Below are positions 1 through 5,414 of a stretch of 5,429 nucleotides of DNA, one piece after another. Source of the DNA: Chloroflexota bacterium. GTDB taxonomy: Bacteria > Chloroflexota > Dehalococcoidia > Lucifugimonadales > UBA1127. Numbering within the stretch: position 1 is the first letter of the stretch; each line of letters opens with the position of its first letter. The DNA lies in NCBI GenBank assembly GCA_028873745.1, contig JAPPNT010000024.1, positions 1 to 5,429 of the forward strand, written 5' to 3'. The position numbers were made by a program, and so were the translations under genes. The notes under the pieces were generated by a model. That model made no database searches. It was given only the letters and a program-made list of their open reading frames with translations, and had not been told where the DNA came from.

Positions 1-1013
1 ACCTCTCGACCGACCGCGGCGGCGACGGCGCGGATGGCGGTCATCAGGAGCTGGAAGTTCTCAAAGGTCAGCGACTGCGGCCCGTCCGAGAGCGCCTTGT
101 CCGGGTTGGGGTGCACCTCGATGATGAGGCCGTGGCAGCCGGCTGCTACGGCGGCCAGCGCCATCGGCGGCACTAGGTGCCATCGGCCCGTGCCGTGGCT
201 GGGGTCGGCGACGACGGGCAGGTGGCTGAGGCGCTTGATGACGGGGATGGCGGCGAGGTCAAGCGTGTTGCGCGTGTACTCCTCGAACGTGCGAATGCCG
301 CGCTCGCAGAGGATAACCTCGTAGTTGCCGCCGGCCATGATGTACTCGGCGGAGAGCAGCCACTCCTCGTACGTCGTGGCGAATCCGCGCTTCAAGAGCA
401 CCGGCTTGTTCACCTTGCCGACCTCGTCCAGCAGGATGAAGTTCTGCACGTTACGGGCGCCGACCTGCAGGATGTCGGCATACTCGGCGACGATCTCCAC
501 GTCTTCGGCGGTCATCACCTCCGTGACGACGGGGAGGCCAGTCTCGGCGCGGGCCTCGGCGAGCAGCTTGAGCCCGTCGACGCCCATGCCGCGGAAGCTG
601 TAGGGCGACGACCTGGGCTTGAAGGCGCCGCCCCGCAGGATGCGCGCGCCGGACTCCTTCGCGATGCGAGCTGTCGAGAGGAGCTGCTCCTCGCCCTCCA
701 CGGAGCACGGACCCGCCATGACGACCATCTCGTTGCCGCCGATGGTCACGCCGCCGACGGTGATGAGCGTGTCACCGGGCCGGAACTCGCGGCCGGCCAG
801 TTTGTACGGCTTCGAGACGCGGAGCACCTCGGCTACGCCGGGCAGCAGCTGGAGCTCCGACTGGAGCTCGGGGTAGATGTGGCCGATGACGCCGATGACG
901 GAGCGTTCCTCGCCGCGCCAGACGGGCGCACTGAACCCGGGCTTGCTCTCAATGGCCTCCTGCACCCGCTCGATCTGCTCGTCGGTGCAGCCCTGTTGCA
1001 TGACGACAATCAT
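1..1013 (-). CDS. aroF: 3-deoxy-7-phosphoheptulonate (DAHP) synthase, type I-beta, 3' end cut by window edge
   Basis: This cytoplasmic enzyme condenses phosphoenolpyruvate and erythrose 4-phosphate to DAHP, the first step of aromatic amino acid (shikimate) biosynthesis. I translated 337 codons from the ATG at 1013 to position 3 with no stop, so only a few C-terminal residues should be missing (family length about 340). Residues 1-70 look like the N-terminal ferredoxin-like regulatory domain of the Thermotoga/Bacillus-type enzymes (starts MIVVMQQGCTDEQI). The TIM-barrel core follows, with GPCSVEG (101-107), GGAFKPRSSPYSFRG (128-142), GARNVQNF (185-192), LKRG (207-210), ADPSHGTG (269-276) and IEVHPNPDKALSDGPQSL (298-315). 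The likely metal ligands Cys103, His273, Glu299 and Asp310 are all present. An AAGGGA ribosome site (1027-1022) lies 8 bases before the ATG. The gene is divergent from the next one. The N-terminal domain suggests feedback control by an aromatic end product, which is inferred from the family. Confidence 0.97.
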   Translation of the reverse strand, partial: MIVVMQQGCTDEQIERVQEAIESKPGFSAPVWRGEERSVIGVIGHIYPELQSELQLLPGVAEVLRVSKPYKLAGREFRPGDTLITVGGVTIGGNEMVVMAGPCSVEGEEQLLSTARIAKESGARILRGGAFKPRSSPYSFRGMGVDGLKLLAEARAETGLPVVTEVMTAEDVEIVAEYADILQVGARNVQNFILLDEVGKVNKPVLLKRGFATTYEEWLLSAEYIMAGGNYEVILCERGIRTFEEYTRNTLDLAAIPVIKRLSHLPVVADPSHGTGRWHLVPPMALAAVAAGCHGLIIEVHPNPDKALSDGPQSLTFENFQLLMTAIRAVAAAVGRE

Positions 1014-1054
1014 GTGACACATCCCTTGGACAAGATTCGCAAAGTGACACTAGC

Positions 1055-1083
1055 AGTATCTGCCAACGAAGGGCTGCTGTAAA
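1055..1083 (-). promoter_or_regulatory. Candidate sigma70-type promoter for aroF
   Basis: On the minus strand TTTACA (1083-1078, 5 of 6 to the -35 consensus) and GATACT (1060-1055, 4 of 6 to the -10 consensus) are separated by exactly 17 bases. Transcription would start near 1048, giving a leader of about 35 bases before the aroF ATG. No repressor or attenuator structure is obvious in that leader. The call rests on motif matching only. Confidence 0.45.
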
Positions 1084-1095
1084 CGGGCGGGCGGG

Positions 1096-1124
1096 TTGAC
1101 CCCATACGTTGTTTCTGCTACATA
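1096..1124 (+). promoter_or_regulatory. Candidate extended -10 promoter for the DHP decarboxylase-like gene
   Basis: TTGACC (1096-1101, 5 of 6 to the -35 consensus) and TACATA (1119-1124) are 17 bases apart. A TG at 1116-1117, one base before the -10 hexamer, makes it an extended -10 element. Predicted start is near 1131, with a leader of about 47 bases. It lies back to back with the aroF promoter candidate, the two -35 boxes being 12 bases apart, so a single regulator could influence both. The -10 hexamer itself is weak (3 of 6). Confidence 0.45.
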
Positions 1125-1162
1125 AGGGCCAGACCAGAATCTCAGCCCTTGTCCTATGCTGC

Positions 1163-1170
1163 AAAGGAGG
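1163..1170 (+). promoter_or_regulatory. Ribosome binding site that sets the start at 1178
   Basis: AAAGGAGG is a near-perfect complement of the 16S rRNA 3' end and sits 7 bases before the ATG at 1178. An in-frame upstream ATG at 1109 would add 23 residues that do not fit the family. It also lies between the predicted -35 and -10 boxes, so 1178 is preferred. Confidence 0.85.
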
Positions 1171-1177
1171 CACCATC

Positions 1178-2113
1178 ATGGCGCTCAATCTCACAACCGC
1201 CACCGGCAACTATGGTCACACCAAGGACATTGTTGACGGGGCACTGAACAATGACCGGCTCGCCCTGGACTGGGTGGAGGTCAGCCCCATCATCAACGCC
1301 TTCCGGCGCATGATCCGCGGCCTGGAGTTCGACGTCTCGGAGATGGCGATCTCCACGTACCTGTGCGCCAAGTCGTTCAACAAGCCCATCACGGCCATCC
1401 CCGTCTTCCCCGTGCGCGGGTTCCACCACGGGGCCATCGTGCACAACACCAAGGTCGGCGTCTCCAGCCCCAAGGACCTGGAGGGCAAGAAGGTGGGCGT
1501 CCGCGGGTGGACGGTGACCACGGGCGTCTGGGTGCGCGGCATCCTGTCGCAGGGGTACGGCGTGGACATCAACAAGATCACGTGGGTGCTGGCCGGCGAC
1601 GAGCACGTGGCCGAGTACGAGTACCCGCCGAACGTCGTCCCGGCGCCCGAGGGCTCGAGCCTGCCGGACATGCTGGTTTCCGGCGAGCTTGCGGCCGGCA
1701 TCGGCATCGGCAACGTGGAGTCGGAAGACGTGAAGCCGCTCATCGGCGGCGCGCGCGGGGCTGCGGTGCAGTTCTTCAAGGACACCGGCGTCTTCCCCAT
1801 CAACCACACCGTCGTCGTCAAGGACGAGCTGCTGGATGCCAACCCGTGGCTGGCGGAGGAGGTCTACAACGTTTTCAAGACCGCCAAGGCCTCCTACATG
1901 GACAAGCTAGCGGGCGGCACTGACCTGTCGGACGCCGACCAGGCTATCGTGCGGAACGGCGAGGACCTGGGCGGCGATCCGCTGCCCTACGGCATCGAGG
2001 CCAACCGCGTCACCATGGAGGCCATCATCGAGGCCTGCCTGGACCAGAAGGTCATCCCTAACCGCGTGGCGGTTGAGGATGTCTTCCACCCCAGCACTGT
2101 GAGCCTCGGTTAG
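1178..2113 (+). CDS. 4,5-dihydroxyphthalate decarboxylase-like / substrate-binding-fold protein
   Basis: The 311-residue product resembles the 4,5-dihydroxyphthalate decarboxylase (Pht5-like) family, which shares the two-lobed fold of NMT1/THI5-type and ABC transporter substrate-binding proteins. Family-like blocks are the opening LNLTTATGNYGHTKDI (3-18), FDVSEMAISTYL (51-62), IPVFPVRGFHHGAIVHN (74-90), the lobe-linking stretch around GVRGWTVTTGVWVRGIL (107-123) and LPYGIEANR (269-277), followed by a C-terminal FHPST (303-307). The protein begins directly with the first beta strand and has no signal peptide or lipobox, which favours a cytoplasmic protein over a secreted binding protein. No permease or ATPase gene adjoins it, and no phthalate-pathway gene is in the window. 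Known members decarboxylate an aromatic acid, but many homologues are uncharacterised, so the substrate here is unknown. A strong AAAGGAGG site precedes the ATG, and a strong hairpin follows the stop. Family is fairly sure; reaction is not. Confidence 0.82.
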   Translation: MALNLTTATGNYGHTKDIVDGALNNDRLALDWVEVSPIINAFRRMIRGLEFDVSEMAISTYLCAKSFNKPITAIPVFPVRGFHHGAIVHNTKVGVSSPKDLEGKKVGVRGWTVTTGVWVRGILSQGYGVDINKITWVLAGDEHVAEYEYPPNVVPAPEGSSLPDMLVSGELAAGIGIGNVESEDVKPLIGGARGAAVQFFKDTGVFPINHTVVVKDELLDANPWLAEEVYNVFKTAKASYMDKLAGGTDLSDADQAIVRNGEDLGGDPLPYGIEANRVTMEAIIEACLDQKVIPNRVAVEDVFHPSTVSLG

Positions 2114-2138
2114 GCCAACGCCTGAAACGCCATGAGCG

Positions 2139-2172
2139 GCGGCCCGCCTCTCCGCGCCGGAGGGCGGGCCGC
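2139..2172 (+). terminator. GC-rich hairpin, probable terminator after the DHP decarboxylase-like gene
   Basis: GCGGCCCGCC (2139-2148) pairs perfectly with GGCGGGCCGC (2163-2172). After one bulged T (2149), CTCCG (2150-2154) pairs with CGGAG (2158-2162) around a 3-base loop, giving a stem of 15 pairs. It starts 26 bases after the stop. A second small hairpin, GGCGTC (2175-2180) with GACGCC (2186-2191), follows at once. Only TT comes after the first stem, with no T tract, so it is not a textbook intrinsic terminator. It may still act as an L-shaped terminator or an mRNA-end stabiliser. Confidence 0.6.
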
Positions 2173-2199
2173 TTGGCGTCTGGCGGACGCCGGGAGAGC

Positions 2200-2227
2200 G
2201 TGAACGGCTGGACGGCTCTGGTATGCT
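2200..2227 (+). promoter_or_regulatory. Candidate extended -10 promoter for the 272-residue unknown gene
   Basis: TATGCT (2222-2227, 4 of 6 to the -10 consensus) is preceded by TG at 2219-2220 with one intervening base, an extended -10 arrangement. The only -35-like sequence is GTGAAC (2200-2205), which is weak, 16 bases upstream. Predicted start is near 2234. A 6-pair hairpin (2236-2251) would then lie at the very 5' end of the transcript. Confidence 0.35.
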
Positions 2228-2235
2228 AGGGCATC

Positions 2236-2251
2236 GCGGGGAGCGCCCCGC
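2236..2251 (+). other. Short GC hairpin at the predicted 5' end of the next transcript
   Basis: GCGGGG (2236-2241) pairs perfectly with CCCCGC (2246-2251) around the loop AGCG. If the promoter candidate just upstream is real, this stem begins about 2 bases after the transcription start and could protect the mRNA 5' end. It lies 26 bases upstream of the GTG start and does not cover the ribosome site. Confidence 0.4.
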
Positions 2252-2277
2252 AGACGAGTGTACGCAGGTGCGCTTTG

Positions 2278-3096
2278 GTGGAACCCGACCGCCACGAGCT
2301 GGAGCTGACAGAGGACGACATCCGCTTCGTCACCGGCGAGGTGGAGGCCGGCGGGCTCTCGCCGGAGCGGCTGCGGCAGCTGGTGCGCAGCGACCCCAGC
2401 TTCCGCGACGCCGTCCTCTCCGACGGGCGGGTGTTCGACAAGGCGGCGTCGGCGGACGAGGAGCTGCTGCGCATCTCGCCCACGCTGTACTTCCAGGCGC
2501 TGCTGCGCCGCGCCCGGAAGGACCTGGGCGAGGTGAGCCACACGCTGGAGCGCTCGGGCAGCGAGACCGTCGTGGTCTTCGACTCGGACGACGTGGGCGG
2601 CTTCCTCGGCAAACCCACGGTGACCGACTACCTGGCGGCCATGCTGGCGTCGTTCACGCGCGTCGAGAGCTACGTCATGCCGGTGCGGGTGCGGCGGGGG
2701 ACGTGGCGGCGGGTGCGCTTCAGCGACATGGACATCGACAGCCTGGCTCGGCTGGCGGCGTCGGTGGACGAGGAGCACCGGTTCCGGTACTTCAAGCGCA
2801 TCGCGGACGTGTGCCTGTTCATCCTCGGCATCTTCCCGAGCAGCGCGGCCTCGGCCGGACAGCGGGGGCTTCGCGGCGGGCGCCGGTGGCGGCGGACAGC
2901 GGAGGAGTACGCGGAGGTAGGGCAGCGGCACTACGGCACGGCGATGGAGCACCCGACGGCGCACGTCGCGGGGCTCGCGGAGCCGATGGAACTGCTGCGG
3001 GACAACTTCCCGGTGGCGCGCAAGGCGCTGAACTTCATCGCAGAACAATACCTACGGTACTCCCGGACGCGCGTCTTCGATGTGGGAATACCGTAG
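2278..3096 (+). CDS. Hypothetical protein of 272 residues, no family recognised
   Basis: I do not recognise this protein. The frame is open from the TAG at 2227-2229 to the TAG at 3094-3096, and it reads as a natural soluble protein with alternating charged and hydrophobic residues. The N-terminus is acidic and helical (ELELTEDDIRFV, 7-18; GGLSPERLRQLV, 25-36). A hydrophobic strand VVVFDSDDVGGFLGKP (98-113) leads to a central part with SYVMPVRVRRGTWRRVRF (131-148). Residues 166-187 are aromatic and hydrophobic (HRFRYFKRIADVCLFILGIF), then comes an Arg/Gly-rich stretch (196-206) and a helical C-terminus. There is no signal peptide and no clear membrane segment. The GTG at 2278 has an AGGTG ribosome-like site 7 bases upstream. 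The TTG at 2275 is the only other in-frame start. It probably has its own promoter, so it need not be co-transcribed with the gene before it. Its last 45 bases form an inverted repeat. Confidence 0.85.
   Translation: MEPDRHELELTEDDIRFVTGEVEAGGLSPERLRQLVRSDPSFRDAVLSDGRVFDKAASADEELLRISPTLYFQALLRRARKDLGEVSHTLERSGSETVVVFDSDDVGGFLGKPTVTDYLAAMLASFTRVESYVMPVRVRRGTWRRVRFSDMDIDSLARLAASVDEEHRFRYFKRIADVCLFILGIFPSSAASAGQRGLRGGRRWRRTAEEYAEVGQRHYGTAMEHPTAHVAGLAEPMELLRDNFPVARKALNFIAEQYLRYSRTRVFDVGIP
3052..3096. terminator. Inverted repeat over the stop codon, candidate bidirectional terminator
   Basis: CTACGGTA (3052-3059) is the exact reverse complement of TACCGTAG (3089-3096). After one C/A mismatch, TCCC (3061-3064) pairs with GGGA (3084-3087), giving 12 pairs of 13. 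The 19-base loop contains its own palindrome GACGCGCGTC (3066-3075). The right arm ends on the TAG stop of the plus-strand gene. Read on the minus strand, the stem lies 26 bases after the stop of the split-barrel gene and is followed by GTATTGTTCTG, a mildly T-rich run. It therefore fits best as the terminator of that gene, perhaps acting both ways. Confidence 0.55.
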
Positions 3097-3121
3097 GCAT
3101 CGTCGCTGCCATTTGTAGGGG

Positions 3122-3541
3122 CTACTTCTCCGACATGACCGCGCCACCGTAGTTGGTGATGCGGTTGAGCTCTATGACCACGCCGAAGCCCTTCTTCTCC
3201 GGGTCGGCGTTGCGCTCCTGCTCCACGGTCTTGTCCCACACCGCTTCGCGGGTGTCGCCCTCCTCGTGGACGGTGGCGGTGCCGTAGAACTTCCAAGCCT
3301 GGCGGGTCTCCGGGTTGCGGAACATGACCAGCACCTGCGGGTTCTCCTTGATGTGGGCGATGCCGTCCTTGTAGGAGCGCTCCCAGAACGCGAGGTTGGC
3401 GTCGTCGAAGACCATCATGCTGCCCCGGTAGCCCATGCTCGGCCAGCCGTCGGACCCGGCGGTGGCGAGGATGCAGGGCACCCGGTTGGCCAGCGCGGTG
3501 TTTACGGCCTCCACCATTTCTTCGCTGATTTCAATCGCCAT
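3122..3541 (-). CDS. Pyridoxamine 5'-phosphate oxidase-like FMN-binding split-barrel protein
   Basis: The 139-residue product resembles small pyridoxamine-5'-phosphate-oxidase-family proteins, which form dimeric split barrels that bind FMN, F420 or haem. The pattern is typical: a helical start (EISEEMVEAVNTAL), then VPCILATAGSDGWPSMGYRGSM (21-42, the first strands, with the family's A-T-x-x-x-D-G-x-P turn), a strand with LAFWERSY (50-57), then the IAHIKENPQVLVMFRN (61-76) block and AWKFYGTATVHEEGD (82-96). It is about as long as single-domain members and much shorter than true PdxH, so vitamin B6 synthesis should not be assumed. The ATG at 3541 is chosen because GGAAGGGAG (3557-3549) lies 7 bases before it. 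A longer frame to 3625 would start upstream of this site and inside the predicted leader. It is divergent from the NHL gene and convergent with the gene on its other side. Confidence 0.87.
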   Translation of the reverse strand: MAIEISEEMVEAVNTALANRVPCILATAGSDGWPSMGYRGSMMVFDDANLAFWERSYKDGIAHIKENPQVLVMFRNPETRQAWKFYGTATVHEEGDTREAVWDKTVEQERNADPEKKGFGVVIELNRITNYGGAVMSEK

Positions 3542-3548
3542 GAACGTT

Positions 3549-3557
3549 CTCCCTTCC
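3549..3557 (-). promoter_or_regulatory. Ribosome binding site that sets the start at 3541
   Basis: GGAAGGGAG on the minus strand is 7 bases upstream of the ATG at 3541. It decides against the in-frame upstream ATG at 3625, which would add 28 residues with no family resemblance and would lie upstream of the predicted transcription start. Confidence 0.75.
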
Positions 3558-3605
3558 GGCACTGTCTGGGCGCACCGCGCCCGTGCAAGGTGTGTGTATG
3601 CGGCA

Positions 3606-3635
3606 AGTGTAGCCAGCGCGCGCAAGGGCTGTCAA
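3606..3635 (-). promoter_or_regulatory. Candidate sigma70-type promoter for the split-barrel gene
   Basis: On the minus strand a perfect -35 hexamer TTGACA (3635-3630) is followed after 18 bases by TACACT (3611-3606, 4 of 6 to the -10 consensus). Predicted start is near 3599, leaving a leader of about 58 bases. The perfect -35 box in otherwise GC-rich DNA makes this one of the two best promoter candidates in the window. Confidence 0.55.
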
Positions 3636-3656
3636 CGCATCCCCGGCTCCCTGCGC

Positions 3657-3685
3657 TTGCCGCTCGGTGCCTCGGCAACTATAGT
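3657..3685 (+). promoter_or_regulatory. Candidate sigma70-type promoter for the NHL-repeat gene
   Basis: TTGCCG (3657-3662, 4 of 6 to the -35 consensus) and TATAGT (3680-3685, 5 of 6 to the -10 consensus) are separated by exactly 17 bases. Predicted start is near 3692, giving a leader of about 53 bases. It lies back to back with the divergent promoter candidate of the split-barrel gene, with 21 bases between the two -35 boxes. Confidence 0.55.
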
Positions 3686-3692
3686 CACCCCA

Positions 3693-3706
3693 CGGCCGGA
3701 AGGCCG
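3693..3706 (+). other. GNRA-capped hairpin at the predicted 5' end of the NHL transcript
   Basis: CGGCC (3693-3697) pairs with GGCCG (3702-3706) around GGAA, a tetraloop of the stable GNRA class. It begins at the predicted transcription start, so it could shield the mRNA 5' end. It lies well upstream of the ribosome site and should not block translation. Confidence 0.4.
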
Positions 3707-3744
3707 CCAACACCCGAGCGTCGCGCACGCGGAAGGAGGGCCCT

Positions 3745-4692
3745 ATGGCCGACAGAATCGGCGTCGACAGGTTCACCTACGAGACCGAGGAGGGCTGGGA
3801 CAAGATCCCGGCCGGCTACGAGTTCCCGGACGCCTCAGGCGTCACCGTCGACAAGGACGACAACGTCTACATCCTCAACCGCGGGGCGCACCCGGTCATC
3901 GTGCTGGACAAGGACGGCAACTTCGTCCGCTCTTGGGGCGAGGGCGAGTTCGACCAGCGGGCCCACGGCATCCACTGCAGCCCGGACAACTTCATCTACA
4001 CCGTGAACGACAGCCAGCACTGCATCAAGAAGTACACGACGGACGGGGTGCTGCTCATGGTCATCGGCGACGAGAACCAGGCGGCGGAGAAGTGGAGCGG
4101 CACGCCGTTCAACCGGCCGACGAACATGGCGGTCTCTCCCAACACGGGCGACGTGTACGTGACCGACGGGTACGGCAACAGCCGCGTGCACCGCTACACG
4201 GCGGAGGGGAAGCACATCGTGTCGTGGGGCGCGCCGGGAGTGGAGCCGGGCGAGTTCCAGGTGCCGCACAACGTCGTCGTCGACAGCGACGAGAACGTGT
4301 ACGTCACCGACCGGGAGAACTACCGGCTGCAGGTCTTCGACCGGAACGGGAACCTGCAGGCGATCTGGCAGAACATCTACCGGCCGCAGGCGCTGTGTAT
4401 GGACCAGAAGGGCATCATCTACGTGGGCGAGATGCTCATGGACACGGAACTCATCGACTATCCGATGGTGGGGCACCGGCTCAACGCCTTCACAAACAAG
4501 GGCGAGCGGCTGGCGCGCATCGGCGACGCGATGATCGGCGACGGGCCGACGCAGTTCATCGCGCCGCACGGGTTCGGGGTGGACTCGAAGGGCAACCTGT
4601 ACGTCGGCGAGGTGTCGCACACGGTGTACGGGCGGCGGATGGACCCGCCGCAGACGTTCCGGTGCTTCCGCAAGCTGAAGCTGGTGGGGTAG
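3745..4692 (+). CDS. NHL-repeat six-bladed propeller, peptidyl-alpha-hydroxyglycine amidating lyase-like
   Basis: The 315-residue product is built of about six NHL repeats. They run roughly at residues 27-65, 71-108, 122-162, 171-208, 213-260 and 271-308, each with the pattern strand, D-x-x-x-N-V-Y-V, then a hydrophobic strand ending D-x-x-G-x. It belongs with bacterial relatives of peptidyl-alpha-hydroxyglycine alpha-amidating lyase, the zinc enzyme that releases glyoxylate from hydroxyglycine-extended peptides in animals. His74 (RAHGI), His175 (VPHNV) and His275 (APHGF) recur at matching places in blades 2, 4 and 6, as the three zinc ligands of the animal enzyme do. Tyr143 in DGYGNSRVHRY fits its catalytic tyrosine, and Arg46 could be its arginine. 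There is no signal peptide, unlike the secreted eukaryotic enzyme, and no monooxygenase partner is in the window. The true substrate is unknown. An AAGGAGG site (3733-3739) 5 bases upstream supports the ATG. The gene appears monocistronic. Confidence 0.9.
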   Translation: MADRIGVDRFTYETEEGWDKIPAGYEFPDASGVTVDKDDNVYILNRGAHPVIVLDKDGNFVRSWGEGEFDQRAHGIHCSPDNFIYTVNDSQHCIKKYTTDGVLLMVIGDENQAAEKWSGTPFNRPTNMAVSPNTGDVYVTDGYGNSRVHRYTAEGKHIVSWGAPGVEPGEFQVPHNVVVDSDENVYVTDRENYRLQVFDRNGNLQAIWQNIYRPQALCMDQKGIIYVGEMLMDTELIDYPMVGHRLNAFTNKGERLARIGDAMIGDGPTQFIAPHGFGVDSKGNLYVGEVSHTVYGRRMDPPQTFRCFRKLKLVG

Positions 4693-4754
4693 GCGAGCGG
4701 GGAGTATTGCGCCATAGGGGTTGTAGGGTGCTGTCGGCGTAGTCGATTGGGCCT

Positions 4755-4799
4755 TGTGGCGCCCGGCCTAGCGGCCACGGCCCGCGCAAGAGTGCCACA
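4755..4799. other. Inverted repeat between convergent genes, possible weak terminator
   Basis: The 107-base convergent gap (4693-4799) holds TGTGGC (4755-4760), exactly complementary to GCCACA (4794-4799). A small inner stem, GGCC (4765-4768) with GGCC (4773-4776) around TAGC, lies inside it. No T tract follows on either strand. I see no gene in the gap. The structure may end one or both transcripts, but the stems are short and GC-rich DNA yields such pairs easily. Confidence 0.25.
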
Positions 4800-5414
4800 T
4801 CAGACTCCCTCCCGACCTTCCTTGCAGCCCATACCTGTCCATATCCCACGCTGGATCGACCATCCGCTTCTCTTGGATGCGCCGCTACCCGCGTGGCCTC
4901 GTGCGAGCTCTGGTGCGCCGCGTTTCTTCGACGAATTTGTCTTGGGGAATGGGAGGAGAGGGGATGCTGCCGTCGGGGGCAGGAGACGCCGATAACGGTG
5001 TCGGAACTCCTCGTCGGTGAGAGTCCCTTTGCGCATGTTGCACTGGTAGCAGAGCAGTTGTAAGTTGGCCCATTCGTCACCACCACCCCGACTAACGGGA
5101 GTCTTGTGGTCCCTTACAAGGGAGCCGGAGCGGCCGCAATAGGCGCACCGTGGCGTCGAGGCTGGAGCGGGCGCAGTGTCCTCCTTGTTAATGCGCTGCT
5201 CATGGATGCACACGCCACACTCGACGATGGGCACGCCTAGTAACAGAGCCGCGTCGATGGCCGCGCCTCTCGTTGCATAGGGACCATGCCAGCCGTCATC
5301 CGCCTGCCGCACATCGCCGACGTGGCCCACGAAAAAGTGGCGGCAATGGACGGCATGGACCACTGCCCGCACACCCCGCGACGGGGACTCGACGATCATG
5401 TTCACCATGTACAT
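4800..5414 (-). CDS. HNH endonuclease-family protein with unrecognised N-terminal region
   Basis: The 204-residue product carries a compact zinc-supported HNH nuclease domain at about 88-130: CAYC (90-93), RDHKTPVSRGGGDEWANLQL (101-120) and LCYQCNMRKG (121-130). Cys90, Cys93, Cys122 and Cys125 should bind structural zinc. His103 is the likely general base, and Asn117 and Asn126 fill the later motif positions. Such nucleases cut or nick DNA and occur in phages, mobile elements, restriction systems and as stand-alone genes. Residues 20-75 form a separate region I do not recognise (HCRHFFVGHVGD, then GWHGPYATRGAAIDAALLLG and ECGVC). The tail after 145 is Pro/Ser/Gly- and Lys/Arg-rich and probably disordered. 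An in-frame TAG (5420-5418) just upstream bounds the start. AGGAGG (5428-5423) is 8 bases before the ATG at 5414, and AGGAG (5419-5415) is 6 bases before a second in-frame ATG at 5408, so either may be used. No methylase, integrase or phage gene adjoins it here. Confidence 0.9.
   Translation of the reverse strand: MYMVNMIVESPSRGVRAVVHAVHCRHFFVGHVGDVRQADDGWHGPYATRGAAIDAALLLGVPIVECGVCIHEQRINKEDTAPAPASTPRCAYCGRSGSLVRDHKTPVSRGGGDEWANLQLLCYQCNMRKGTLTDEEFRHRYRRLLPPTAASPLLPFPKTNSSKKRGAPELARGHAGSGASKRSGWSIQRGIWTGMGCKEGREGV

Noticed and set aside
177..1082. A 301-codon open frame on the plus strand opposite aroF
   Set aside because: It lies wholly antisense to the clearly recognised aroF. Its product is a monotonous Ala/Leu/Asp/Val/Gly/His composition typical of shadow frames in GC-rich DNA, with no convincing ribosome site.
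1109..1177. Upstream ATG extension of the DHP decarboxylase-like gene
   Set aside because: The extra 23 residues have no family resemblance, would begin inside the promoter candidate and lack a ribosome site, while 1178 has an excellent one.
2110..3048. A 312-codon minus-strand open frame opposite the unknown gene
   Set aside because: Its composition is extreme (Arg, Pro, His, Ala) and it runs through the terminator hairpin. The plus-strand frame has the more protein-like composition and a plausible start, so this is a shadow. As the plus gene is itself unrecognised, this rejection is less certain than the others.
3542..3625. N-terminal extension of the split-barrel protein as a possible signal peptide
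   Set aside because: It has no clean hydrophobic core, would start upstream of the predicted transcription start, and the internal ATG at 3541 has a good ribosome site.
3435..4742. A 435-codon plus-strand open frame overlapping two genes
   Set aside because: It crosses the split-barrel gene antisense, the divergent promoter region and the whole NHL gene in another frame. The product is Arg/Gly/His-rich with no domain, a high-GC shadow.
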